Below are positions 36,801 to 46,715 of a stretch of DNA of 64,000 nucleotides, in pieces. The stretch lies in the NCBI GenBank assembly GCA_963556255.1, contig OY744610.1, forward strand, positions 11,557,977 through 11,621,976. Reading direction: 5' to 3'. Numbering within the stretch: position 1 is the first letter of the stretch; every line of letters starts with the position of its first letter. Below the pieces are notes generated by a model that searched no databases, was not told the DNA's origin, and worked only from the letters and a program-made list of their open reading frames with translations. The DNA comes from Allolobophora icterica (lineage: Eukaryota > Annelida > Clitellata > Crassiclitellata > Lumbricidae). Position numbers and translations under genes: made by a program.

Positions 36801-38636
36801 CGAAGAGTTTCAGGCTTCAATAGAGAAACCAGGAACGGAATCTGATCTTCGACATCATGAACAGACAAAAAACACACAGGTGACATTTTTTAACCAAGTT
36901 AAGGCTCTCACCAATGTGATCGAGGAGATGGGAAACCCATTCATTGATGAAAGCAATGACCTACTTGTCCTCGATACCAGAGATCTGGCTGATCCAGCAG
37001 TGATCAACACAATGCGCAACCTTGAGAACACTGGACAAAAGCAGTACGAAACATTTGTAAACGAACGTCTTGTTACCCAATCACGACATGTCAATGACCC
37101 AATCAAACGAAACAACTTTCCTCTCTTCAGTCGTCCACCTGTGCGGAACAAGTCAAGAGCAAAGCACCAGCTGTCATCTATGAAGAGTGACTGTTCACTT
37201 TTCTCCAGATTGTACATCTCCTGTCAGACACGTGAAGGAGACCTTGACGAATTCTTTGCACATGAGAATCAGGCATGCCCACCATCACTTTCGAACATGG
37301 GCAAATTGCGGCTTGGAACCAAATCAGACATTGTGAGCTGCCTAGAAGAGCTGGTTCCCACTCCATCAGATGACGCCATCCCAGATATCCAGCCAGGTCT
37401 TTCACTGGGCATACCCACTGTTGATGCTGTTATTCTGGATGGAGCAGTCATAGTCAACATGCTGAAGCCTGGCACTGCATGCACCTTCTTAGATTATGCC
37501 TCCCATATTTTCTTGCCCTACATCACAAGACAGCTGAAGCATGTGCATAGGGTAGATGTGGTATGGGATGAATATATACATGGCAGCTTGAAGAAATATA
37601 CACGTAGTATGAGAGGTACGGGAAGCCGAAGGCGCGTGGAATCTTCTAATGCTCTACCTAGAAATTGGCAGGAATTTCTGAGAAACGACGAAAACAAGTC
37701 AGAGTTGTTTTCTTTTTTGAGCCTGCAAATTGCAAAACTTAAAACAGAAACAGAAAGACAGGTCATCGTCACACTCCACAAAGACGTGCTCTGTACTCAG
37801 CCAAGGGACACCACTGGACTTGCTCCTTGTACTCAGGAGGAAGCTGATACAAGGATTTTCCTGCATGTCTTAGATGCTGCCAAACATGGCTGTCGTAAAG
37901 TGATGATCCGCACTGTTGATTCTGATGTGTTGGTGTTAGCCATAGCAGCAGTTCAGCAGCTCAGCATCGACGAACTGTGGGTTGGCTTTGCCTCAGGAAA
38001 GGGCTTCAGGTACCTACCCACACATGAGATGGCACGTGTCCTTGGCCCAGAGAAGTGCGTAGCCTTGCCCTTCCTACATGCATTTAGCGGATGTGACACA
38101 GTATCATCCTTTGCTGGGCGCGGAAAAAGGACTGTGTGGGACATTTGGAAGACATTCAACGACGTCACCCAGCCTTCTGCACCTTAGCTTCAACTCCCAG
38201 CTCTATTGATGATCAGCTTGATGTACTGGAGCGCTTTGTAGTACTTCTCTATGACCGTGCGAGCAGTGAGGAGAAGGTGAATGAGGCACGGAAGCATCTT
38301 TTCTCACAGAAAGGCAGACCAATGGATGGCCTTCCGCCAACTCAAGCTGCACTTGTGGAACACACAAAGAGAGCTGCCTACCAGGCAGGTCATGTCTGGG
38401 CATAGATGTTCGTAGCTGTTCCCAAGCTACCATGTCCTGGTGAATGGGGGTGGCTGCAAACGACCGAAGGAGGCTGGGAAGTGAAGTGGACAGCACTTGC
38501 CGAAGCTTCTCGTGCCTGTCGTGAACTGCTCCGATGTGGCTGCGAGAAGGGCTGTAGGGGACATTGCAAATGTCTGAAAGCTGCTCTACAGTGTACTGGT
38601 CTCTGTCAGTGTAGAGGCCTATGTGACCGTGAATGA
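33815..38636 (+). pseudogene. Academ-type transposase with FEN1/XPG-like nuclease and Cys-rich tail
   Basis: Two Cys/His modules open the protein: CVLC...WHESC (about residues 31-100) and CFFCGE...YHVQCLC (about 148-208). A GT-AG intron (35587-35777) joins LQTER to RWLDHVKQ in frame. After TAG at 36613 the frame continues with AIDQAHEQNN. The distal part shows the FEN1 ligand series in order: D in VILDGAVIVN (37438), D in VDVVWDEY (37567), E/D in EEADTR (37837-37848), two D in TVDSDVLVLA (37918, 37924) and D in FSGCDTVSSF (38095), followed by an HhH-like GRGKRTVWDIWK. A one-base loss near 38169 shifts the frame, and TAG at 38403 follows. The tail CGCEKGCRGHCKCLKAALQC resembles a CXC/tesmin module. 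DDE residues were not identified. Confidence 0.85.
35587..35777 (+). other. 191-bp intron inside the Academ-type gene
   Basis: The donor GTACAT follows ACGAAG. The acceptor GACTTCATTTACAG precedes ATGGCTGG. Splicing gives AG|A TGG CTG, Arg-Trp-Leu, consistent with the conserved RWLDHVK segment of this protein family. Unspliced, the first part ends after RRYISSL. Confidence 0.75.
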
Positions 38637-38904
38637 CGATGTTATTTAATTCTGTGGCCCAGTACTTTTAGTCTGGACACTGGTTCAGAAATATGTTCAG
38701 TGTACATTTATACGAGAACATTAATAACATGTTGAATTGCTGATATACCGTAATTTGTTTTATTTCCACATGAACATGAACATCACAAGTTTCAGAAATG
38801 CTTGCAATCCTTGCCCAAAATACTGTACGCTTAACAACCAAAATTACAATCATAATTTTAACGTGACGAGGAAGTAATCTAAAACAGGAAAATAAAATGT
38901 TAAG

Positions 38905-39392
38905 GTCACCTTAACTTCAACATAGCTACCACATTTAGCTTTTCTGTTGTAGGTAGGTAATTGCAATTAGTTCTGTTGGAATCATTGCCTTTGAATATGT
39001 ATGTTTAGACACCAAGATCACGATTCCAAGTGAACTAGAAGCTGAGATATTGAAAAATCTATAATTTTGGTCGGCCATCTTGGAAAATGGCTTCCATTGA
39101 GGCCAGGGGCAAATATATTGTAGGTAAGTAATTGAAATTAGTTCTATTAGAATTCTTGACCCTAAATATGTATGTTTAGACACCAAGATGACGATTCTAA
39201 GTGAACTAGAAGCTAAGATATTGAAAAATCACTATTTTCGGTCGGCCATTTTGGAAAATGGCTACCATTAAGGCCGGGGGGCAAATCTGCGATGGCCCTA
39301 TAGCTAAAAATTTTCTTCATCGTATGTTGATACCATGTGCCAAATTTCATGATTCTGTCTTTTAATGAGCAAATCCTTCATATTTTGCACCA
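38905..39392 (-). repeat. Right terminal inverted repeat, about 490 bp
   Basis: Inverted counterpart of 33068-33560. The two-unit internal structure is kept (two CATCTTGG/CATTTTGG blocks with GAAAATGGCT). It ends GCACCA at 39392. Confidence 0.85.
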
Positions 39393-39702
39393 AGCTGCTC
39401 CACTATCTGCATTATCTCCCTGCGGACAGCCCCACCTTCGAGCAATTATGTAGCCTTGCAGACGGGGGTCTCTTCGCAGCGGTACTGCATGACGAGGGCC
39501 ATGTGCTGAACCATCATCTCCACCGCTGAGGCCACAGCACTATTCCATGAGGCCAAGATTGCACGACCGATTAATACCCAGGGCGGACAATTTAATGAGA
39601 AAACATTTCTCACAAGAATGCTTTATTGTGTATAAACTATTATGTAAACCAAAGTGCGGAATAAGCAGTTGGTATTAATAAAGAATATTACTTACATACT
39701 AC
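39393..39702 (+). pseudogene. LINE relic, 3' part of the split copy
   Basis: It continues HYLHYLPADSPTFEQLCSLA and GGLFAAVLHDEGHVLNHHLH to a stop, then a frame-shifted RLHDRLIPRADNLMRK tail. It ends with AATAAAGAATATTACTTAC, the family's 3' end. With 32470-33067 it forms one 5'-truncated LINE. Confidence 0.8.
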
Positions 39703-39739
39703 CGTGCAGTTGCAAACTACAGGTAGAAAAAATACAGCC

Positions 39740-40225
39740 TTCAGCTGTCAAGTTTGACAGAAGAGTTCTCCAGGCGATTTGTGGATTTTAGATCAGTTGA
39801 GACTGAATTTGCTTTGCTTACCATACCGTTCACATAATTTATGACACTGACAATTAGCTCATAATTATACTGAACTTCGGCTGGAGTTAACCGACCCACA
39901 AAGGGACATTGTTCTCAAAGAACAGCTCAAAGGATCAGACCTGATAACATTCTTTTCTTCGCTCAGGAAGGCAAAATTCTCAAATCTTTAAAAATGTATG
40001 TTATTCGCATCCACTTACATCTGTCAACAAAGATTATCAGCTATGAAAATAAACAAATCCAAGTACAGGTCTCAGTTAAGTGATCTAAACTTGAACTCAA
40101 ACTGTGAATTGCAACGAGCGCAACCACTCCGGATTATGGGAAACTTGTTAATTAAATGGATGCATGTTCACAGTCGCATGCTAGTAACAACCAAAGTGTA
40201 TTTAGGCCCTAATACATTATAAATA
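39740..40225 (+). pseudogene. hAT transposase C-terminal fragment
   Basis: The plus strand reads LKEQLKGSDLITFFSSLRKA, then after a stop CMLFASTYICQQRLSAMK and INKSKYRSQLSDLNLNS. This is the hAT dimerisation region (E-Q-T-F-S-A-M-K-x-N-K-S-K-Y-R-S type), with the usual E..FS partly changed. The catalytic part is missing from the element. Confidence 0.8.
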
Positions 40226-40347
40226 CGTAAACTTCTTTTCATGGTAGTCGTTATTAAAAGTTAAAAGTTTGTTATCCGGCCCTCCGAATTTTTTTGGCGT
40301 TTAATGTGGCCCCACGTGCAAAAAGTTTGCCCACCCCTGTTATAGGC

Positions 40348-40695
40348 ACTAAAATAGTGTCATGTTATTCGTGTGTGTACATTAGGGTGGAGTGAAAATG
40401 GCAAGAACAATTTTTTTAAAGTAAACGTTTTCTAATAGTGATGGAAAGTTGCCAGCATGTTAGTGCACACAGTGCCCAAAATATTGTTGATATTGTTGAT
40501 TTTTGCTTTGCGTCTTCTGCCCTCTACCGCCGGTAAAATATTTACCACGTTAAATTTTTGAATAACGTCAATGTAGTGCATTATTTTTTCTTCTTCTTGA
40601 ACTGACTGTCGTCGAACGGTTACAAATCATGAAATACACGTTCAATTCAGTTGCGGAAATCGCATCTGCGTACTACAGGATTATGGAATTGTAAC
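40348..40695. other. Non-coding stretch
   Basis: No gene or element is recognised between the hAT's right TSD and the MITE at 40696. Confidence 0.5.
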
Positions 40696-40888
40696 CAGGG
40701 GCGTAACTTTGGTCTATAAAGTGGGGGAGGTACCAATTTCTTACATGCACGATGCAAGGCGTTGACTGCGATCTCTAAGAAGGCACAATAATAAAATTGG
40801 CAATGTACAAAAAGTGGGGAGTACAGTACCCCAGTTCAAAAAGTGGCGGGTACGGGTACCCCTCGTACCCTCACAAATTACGCCTATG
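40696..40888. mobile_element. 193-bp hAT MITE
   Basis: The ends are CAGGGGCGTAACTTTGG and, inverted, AAATTACGCCTATG. The flanks ATTGTAAC (40688-40695) and ATTATAAC (40889-40896) differ at one base. Internal AAAGTGG..GTAC words are repeated. It belongs with the shorter MITE at 11644 (CATAGGCGTA ends). Confidence 0.75.
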
Positions 40889-41009
40889 ATTATAACGCCT
40901 AATGAATGCAGCGACGTTACTGAAAGTAAGAAAATTAGGAGAGAACGAAAGACGTAGGCCCATACCGATGCTCTGTTCAAGCAGGATGCGCCAGCATACG
41001 ACTCTGGGG

Positions 41010-41665
41010 GCGCCGTAACAAAACGGCGCAGGACAAAACGGCGCAGACATAACGGCGCAGACAAAACGGCGCAGACAGAACGGCGCAGACATAACGGCGC
41101 AGACAAAACGGCGCAGACAGAACGGCGCAGACATAACGGCGCAGACAAAACGGCGCAGACAAAACGGCGCAGACATAACGGCGCAGACAAAACGGCGCAA
41201 TTCAAAGTACCCCGACAAAACGGCGCAGACAGAACGGCGCAATTCAAAGTACCCCGACAAAACGGCGCAGACAATACGGCGCAGTACAAAGATTATGATA
41301 CCCGTCTAGTGATTGTTTGATTATTAGCGATCAAAAAGTGCCGTTCATTCTCCTTCTAGTTTAATTTACATTTTAATCGTTCTTCCCGCTGCTAGTTTAA
41401 TTTACGGTACATTTTAATCGTTCATCCCGCTTCTAGTTTAATTTACGTTTTAATCGTATAATGAACTAAAAGACTTGATGAAGTTGCACAGTTATTTCTA
41501 GTATATATTTTAGTATATATTAAACTACTATAAACTATTGTTCTTTAGTTCAGTTTTGCGCCGTTTTGTCTGCGCCGTTTTGTACTGCGCCGTTTTGTTG
41601 CCGCGATGTTTTGTCTGCGCCGTTATGTCTGCGCCGTTTTGTCCTGCGCCGTTTTGTCGGCGCAC
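41010..41665. repeat. Modular repeat family, copy C (AAAACGGCGCAGAC termini)
   Basis: The left arm has about 17 tandem units of 14 bp (ACAAAACGGCGCAG, with ATAACGG and AGAACGG variants), interrupted twice by AATTCAAAGTACCCCG. The right arm (41555-41665) has about seven inverted units. The centre (41340-41460) has three core units with TTTTAATCGTTC and CCCGCTTCTAGTTTAATTTA. Outside the arms CGACTCTGGGG (40999-41009) and CGACTCGGGG (41666-41675) look like a 10-bp duplication with one indel, suggesting an insertion event. Minus-strand LRRFVCAV-type frames are artefacts. Confidence 0.8.
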
Positions 41666-41689
41666 CGACTCGGGGTTTTGAGGGGGTTT

Positions 41690-42200
41690 CCAGAGGGGGG
41701 GCGGAGATCAAGAGAGGAGGCAGAGCAGCTGCGAAGGAGGGTGTCGTTAGGGCAAGAAAAATTGGCATTGTACAAAAGAGGCAGAGGATCAGATGAGTCA
41801 GAGTAGGAGTAGGCCCTACTTGAAAAGGCGAGACTTCAGTTTGGAGTGGAAAACCCGGAGTTGGATAGAGGAACTTGAGGAGAAAGATGGAGGACGGGTT
41901 GGAATGATGATGGATCAACCGAGAATCAAGGAGATCGTTCCAGAAGCATGGTGCTCTGTTGGATATAGCTCGGGTGGAGAACTTGAGGCTAGTAGTGACC
42001 GGGGATCGAGAAAGACTGAGATAGGAGGAGGATCGGGTGGAGCAGGTTTCCTGGATGGTGGAGAGATCACGGAGGTACTTGAGCTGGGAATATTATATTG
42101 AGTTGTAGGTTAGTGATAGGACTTTGAAGCGCATTCGCTAGTTTAGTCACCGGAGTGGTTTGAGGTTGGGAGTGATATGATGATGTTTGGGCAACTTATC
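41690..42200 (-). other. Purine-rich stretch, possibly LINE 3' remnant
   Basis: A GA-rich plus strand with no recognisable domain. It lies next to a LINE fragment on the minus strand and may be its degraded downstream part, but I could not match motifs. Confidence 0.3.
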
Positions 42201-42258
42201 CAAAACTCACTAGCCAGGGCTGTCACGAGAACCGTGACAGCTCTGGTTAGTGAGTTTT
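42201..42258. other. 58-nt near-perfect hairpin
   Basis: CAAAACTCACTAGCCAGGGC pairs with GCTCTGGTTAGTGAGTTTTG and continues through TGTCACG/CGTGACA to a loop of about 4 nt. About 26 of 28 pairs match, with two differences. It lies within LINE-derived minus-strand sequence. It could be a tiny foldback insertion or a small-RNA-like hairpin; expression is unknown. Confidence 0.7.
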
Positions 42259-42460
42259 GCGGGTGAAGGGTTAAGAAACGATGAGTAAGTCGATAGGTGT
42301 ACGGAAGAGTTAGGACTTTTCTTGATATGACCAGGAAGGCCTAGGATGATGAATTCAGTTTTGAAAGGGTTAAGGCAGAAGAGATTGGACGACATCCACT
42401 GTGAGACTATAGGTCAACCATGTGGAAATATTGCATCGACGGTAGAGGGCAGAATATATC
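42259..42460 (-). pseudogene. Small LINE reverse-transcriptase fragment
   Basis: The minus strand reads MSSNLFCLNPFKTEFIILGL, the segment after the YADD box (W-M-x-x-N-x-L-x-L-N-x-x-K-T-E). Only about 60 codons survive. Confidence 0.7.
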
Positions 42461-42473
42461 ATTTGAAATTTAA

Positions 42474-43301
42474 CTCTCGAATGTCCAAGGGGGTCCGACC
42501 GGACCCCAGACCCGCTTTTCCACGATAACTTTAGAACGGCCACGAACTTTTAAAAATGGTTTTAGGACATCCTAAAGCGTTCAATTGGGCTTCGTATGAT
42601 ATATTTTGCGTGATCATTCTACCACCCGGTAGGCCACAACCATACCATCTACCAAGGACACCCCCAAGATATGCGGCTGATGGTCATACTGGCACATGGT
42701 TTAGAAATAAATTTTTTAACGCACGTTGTTGTGAAATACTATATATAAGTCGATTGAAAATTGAATTTGGATTATAACAAGCTAAATCCCGTTAAAATAT
42801 TCCATTCTGTACCCCTCAACCATAGCATATACCAAGGACACCCCAAGGTATGCGGCTGATGGACATACTGGCATATGGTTTACCAGTCCAGAAATAAATG
42901 TTTAACGCAAGTTATTGTGAAATACCATAGGCCTATATCAGTCGAATGCAAATTGAATTTGGATTATAACAAGCCAAATCCCGTTAAAAAATTCCAATCC
43001 TGTACCCCACAACCAGGCAACAACTACATGCGTACAACTGAATATCTGCGAAAAGTCCCGAAATTGCAAAAAACTACAAAAGAGTAGGCCCCCTATTAAA
43101 GTTCAAATAAAGTTTCACCAGGTGGCGCTATTGTGAAATACCATATATCAGTCGATTGCAAATTGAATTTGGATTATAACAAGCCAAATCCCGTTAAAAT
43201 ATTCCAGTCCGTTCTCCAGATATCACAATGAAAACATTGGGGTCCGGTCGGACCCCCCGTTGGGCATTCGTGTACCAAAAAATAGCTTGGGCACTCGAGG
43301 G
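42474..43301 (+). mobile_element. piggyBac-like MITE, copy B, TTAA target site
   Basis: TTAA (42470-42473) is followed by CTCTCGAATGTCCAAG. The right end is CTTGGGCACTCGAGGG followed by TTAA (43302-43305). Its structure is the same as copy A at 23881, with the doubled inner block. The left end has CTCTCGA instead of CCCTCGA. It has no coding capacity. Confidence 0.9.
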
Positions 43302-43305
43302 TTAA

Positions 43306-43827
43306 AATATTTGGTGTGTTTCTTTCTCTCCCATGTTGCATCCTTTGCCCACTATTAGAATTCATTAACTTTAAAAAAATTCACTCGGCCCTAGTGTACA
43401 TGCAGGCCCTATGCTTTCGTGTCTGCGTGTTTAACGGCTTGCGTGTCGTTGGCGAATTATGTGTAAGCGAGATACATTGCCTATTGCTTGGTAGTCGCCT
43501 ATTTGAATCCCTGTGCATAGCACGAAAAAGAGGGAAGCTAACGTTGTATTGATGAAGATCCTTTTGAACATGTTTCCTATTTATTTCGATTCAGCGTTAA
43601 TACTTTGACGCAATTAATGAGACTGCTACTAATTATAGTGGTCACGTGTTTTCTATTATTTACGAGTAAGAATTAACACATAGGCCTAATTAAACTCAAC
43701 TGATATGTGAATGGAAACTGAGAGGCCTACTCGATCTGTGTTTTGGTCTTCGCGACTTTCCCATTTGGCAACCGCACGACCTGCTGGTCGGGCACGATTC
43801 AAAATAGGCCTCGTGTCTATAATTATA
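43306..43827. other. Non-coding stretch
   Basis: Nothing recognised. A 78-codon plus-strand frame (43316-43552) shows no domain. Confidence 0.5.
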
Positions 43828-43975
43828 AGTAAGTAAGTAAGTATATTCTTTATTAAGAAGGGCTTACAAACGCACAGCGCTGTACAAGAATGATAAAATA
43901 AAGATTACTGCATATTACTTCGTAACTTCGTATTACATATTACAATCAACGTAACCAGTTAAGAGAAAAGTTATC
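43828..43975 (-). mobile_element. 3' end of a LINE, strongly 5'-truncated
   Basis: On the minus strand it ends TAATAAAGAATATACTTAC followed by ACTTACTTACTTA, the same tail as at 30090-30118. Only the 3' UTR of about 150 bp is present. Confidence 0.7.
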
Positions 43976-43976
43976 G

Positions 43977-43979
<3 letters not shown>

Positions 43980-44050
<71 letters not shown>
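43980..44050. repeat. (TA)n microsatellite
   Basis: About 35 TA units, directly next to the truncated LINE end. Confidence 0.97.
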
Positions 44051-44053
<3 letters not shown>

Positions 44054-45192
44054 CTCCAATGACATTCGGTAAACCTAGTGGAGGTTCATCAAAAGGATTC
44101 ATGCTCTGCATGACAACGCTTCCTATCAGTGGGCCTGTCATCCATAGGTGCAAGCAGTGGCTTCATAATTATATTGATGACAGAGCAACATGTCGATATC
44201 ATTGCGTATGAATGCGCGATCTCGCGTGCATGGCTGCATTTCCGTCTATCGGCGTGGTAATGGTAGCATCTGCTTCTGAATTATATATGCGAGCGTGCGC
44301 ACACAGAACTATTGGGTATAATTAGTCGCTGCAGGAAGCAGTCTTTCAGGAATTATCGACTGACATGATAAGTTAGCGACTGACTTAGCGACTTAGTCGA
44401 CTGGCCGTAGACGCTGAAACCGTATTTTGAACGCTAAATTTGCCAAAAGAGCAAACGCCATTTTTGATTAAGGCCATTGCTTGACATCAAACAAAGTTAT
44501 AGATACCACGCGGACAGGTAGTAAGTAAAGATTCTGAACTGGTGACCTGACATCGACTGATTGCTAGACCGTCAGTCTGTTGCACTGCGACTCGTACCTT
44601 ATAAGCAAGGTCCTGCCTTCTGCTGATGTCTTCGTTAAAAATCGAAACTCGGAGACAGCGATTAAAACAATAAGTAAAATATTAACTTGAACGAAGTCGC
44701 CAGCAGTCGATAGCTTAGCGACTGATTTCGACTTGAGGACTTAGCGGTAGCGGCAAATGCATGGCGGCGGTTCTGGGAACTAGGTATAATCACGTATCTT
44801 TTCATTCCTGTCTTGTTTAGTCTATAGAAGCTATATACTTGGGACCAGCAATATGCTCCTCCAAATTGTCCTACAAGTTCTTTTACTGTTCTTTTTTCTT
44901 CTCAAAATAATTCCATTTTGACGGTTTTGTAGAAAGAGTTTTCCACTTTACCTTAATGCGTGACTTGGTCGGAATTTTTCCTGGCCATTAAGAAGCCATA
45001 ACAGCTTACTGATGCTCTGCAATGAGGTGAGACAATTGAGTTACGCACTTACACAATTACTTCGATTTATACGTTAAAGCTAAATTGCATTATATGTGTC
45101 TAACACGCATTGTTTATAGGGCTATATATGCCATAATTATATAGATCTGTATATGTGACAAATATAATGTACATTATCATACGCTATTTATA

Positions 45193-45267
<75 letters not shown>

Positions 45268-46261
45268 CATGTAATAGGCCTAAGCGAATGAGTAGCAAAG
45301 ATTATAGATATTAATAGTGTTTGCTCAAGACACACAGTACTCTGGTTCAACGTCAGACTGTATTTTCGAAGGATAAGTATATAAGACTTATACGATTTAC
45401 TTTCATCCGCTGGTCTGCAAATGGCGAGGTCTTCAGCTTATAATTGAACTTCCGGTTGGATATCAGAAGAAACCAGGTGGATCATTACTCATTAAGCTTT
45501 TGTTCTTAATGACTTTTATGATATCACTTGGCATGGCGCGGAGAGGCTCCATATTAAGTTGCCAGATACATACGTACGTACATACATGCACATATATATA
45601 CACTAGACGATTGCCCGTGCTAACACGGTAATATAAGTGACCACGGATAGACACTCATAGAATACAGCTTAAATGTAAATGTAGGCCTACGCGATTTTCT
45701 ATAGCGACCGTATGGCCTCGACCCTGCTCATTTTTCAGTGAATTGATCGGGTGTATCCTTAACCACCGCTTCCCGTTTGAATAGGCGCTGGTTTTGATTT
45801 TGAGTTTCTTGGTCAAATCTGTTTTTAGAATCTTGACTCAATCGTTCTCTGTATCTTCGCATTCGCGCTTTAGCTTGACGACGTTTGTTTTCAACATAAT
45901 CGTAACGTAATCCATGATGTCTTTCAAAGTGTTGCGATTCGTGAGAAAATCGTAAAAAGCGAAATAAAAATTAAACAAATTTCTTCTATGAGGATTGCAT
46001 ATAGGCCTACTTACGACGAAACGAAAAAACTTAGACGACGATAGGAAGTCTATCGATTATAAATAACAATATTGCTATGTAGGGCAAAAGTAAGCTTTTC
46101 GAATGAGTTCGTTTGACTTTGAATTAGGTCGCAATAGTAAACATGAACAGAAATGTGTGGCGAGAGTAGTCTTTTTCGAATAAGTTCGTTTGAATTAGGC
46201 GCAATGTGTAAACATAGCCTCTCGGGCGACGTCTCGCCACTGCCGGCCAGCTAAGAATATC
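44051..46261. other. Intergenic stretch without supported genes
   Basis: It contains TAGCGACT-rich words (44330-44410 and 44700-44760), a second (TA)n at 45197-45260, and a possible repeat terminus CTAGACGATTGCCCGTGC at 45603. A minus-strand trace (about 45900-45735) reads RRQAKARMRRYRERLSQD, an Arg-rich segment I cannot assign. Confidence 0.5.
45197..45260. repeat. (TA)n microsatellite
   Basis: About 32 TA units. Confidence 0.95.
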
Positions 46262-46497
46262 CTCTCGCCAGAGGCCTGACCGTGCTCTCGCCGCAACGGC
46301 CGGCGAAGGGGCGGCATCTTGCTGCCTCGGCCTCTTGGCAGAGGCCTGGGCGGCTTCGCCGCCTAGCAGAGACCGCGGCGGCTTTGCCGCCTCAGCCTCC
46401 TGGCAGAGGCCTGGGCGGCTTCCCCGCCCGGCAGAGGCCGCGACGGCTTTGCCGCCTCGGCCTCTTGGCAGAGGCCGGGGTGGCTTCGCCGCCTAAC
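46262..46497 (+). repeat. GC-rich minisatellite with palindromic units
   Basis: Tandem units of about 37-38 bp contain CCTCTTGGCAGAGGCC and GGCGGCTTCGCCGCC. Each word is itself an inverted repeat, so single units can fold. The GC content contrasts sharply with the AT-rich surroundings. The Ala-rich open frame is an artefact. Confidence 0.85.
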
Positions 46498-46644
46498 TCT
46501 TAAACGTATCACGTAATTATGGACACAGCCTGCCCCTGACTTTTCTCTTCGTTTATATTATTAATACATGCAACGTACTTATTGGTTTGCATTTGCAGCA
46601 GAAAGTAGGAAGTATTGGAAGTATGTATACATTGTATACTGATA

Positions 46645-46715
46645 CTGCAGGCGACTAGACGAGCGCTTGCCGCTAACCCAAACGTGAGCTGGTTCGAGCC
46701 TCCGTTCCCATAGTT
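46645..46715 (+). repeat. tRNA-like/SINE fragment
   Basis: ACTAGACGAGCGCTTG resembles an A box, and GGTTCGAGCCTCC is a perfect B box 30 bp downstream. An acceptor stem does not form, so it is a tRNA-derived repeat rather than a gene. Confidence 0.45.

Larger units (their letters stand above)
33068..39392 (+). mobile_element. Academ-type DNA transposon, 6325 bp, 4-bp TSD AGCT
   Basis: The termini are TGGTGTAAAA... and, inverted, ...TTTTGCACCA. AGCT lies at 33064-33067 and 39393-39396. Deleting the element and one AGCT restores a continuous LINE frame, LVRQLLHYLHYLPADSPTF, matching the uninterrupted LINE at 29750-29810. This confirms ends and duplication. The TIRs are about 490 bp. A single large protein with an XPG/FEN1-like nuclease domain fits the Academ superfamily, for which 3-4-bp duplications and an XPG-type nuclease have been described (from memory). 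The copy is inactive: two stops and one frameshift. Confidence 0.85.
32165..40339 (+). mobile_element. hAT transposon with nested LINE and Academ-type element, TSD TTATAGGC
   Basis: The ends CAGAGGTGGGCAAACTACGG (32165) and GTTTGCCCACCCCTG (ending 40339) are inverted repeats of the common CAG.GGTGGGCAAACT hAT type. Exact 8-bp duplications TTATAGGC lie at 32157-32164 and 40340-40347. The element's own sequence is only about 32165-32470 and 39703-40339. A LINE (about 32470-39702) is inserted in it, and the 6.3-kb element 33068-39392 is inserted in the LINE. Confidence 0.9.

Noticed and set aside
33815..38636. Host gene encoding a zinc-finger plus nuclease protein
   Set aside because: It lies entirely between ~490-bp TIRs with a 4-bp target duplication inside a LINE, and has disabling mutations, so it is transposon-borne.
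40741..41289. 182-codon minus-strand frame with CAVLSAPF repeats
   Set aside because: It is a translation of the 14-bp terminal units of repeat copy C. The periodic residues follow the DNA unit, and three frames are all open.
41010..41300. CRISPR-like array of regular short repeats
   Set aside because: Units are 14 bp with no unique spacers, and the sequence is metazoan; this is a minisatellite arm.
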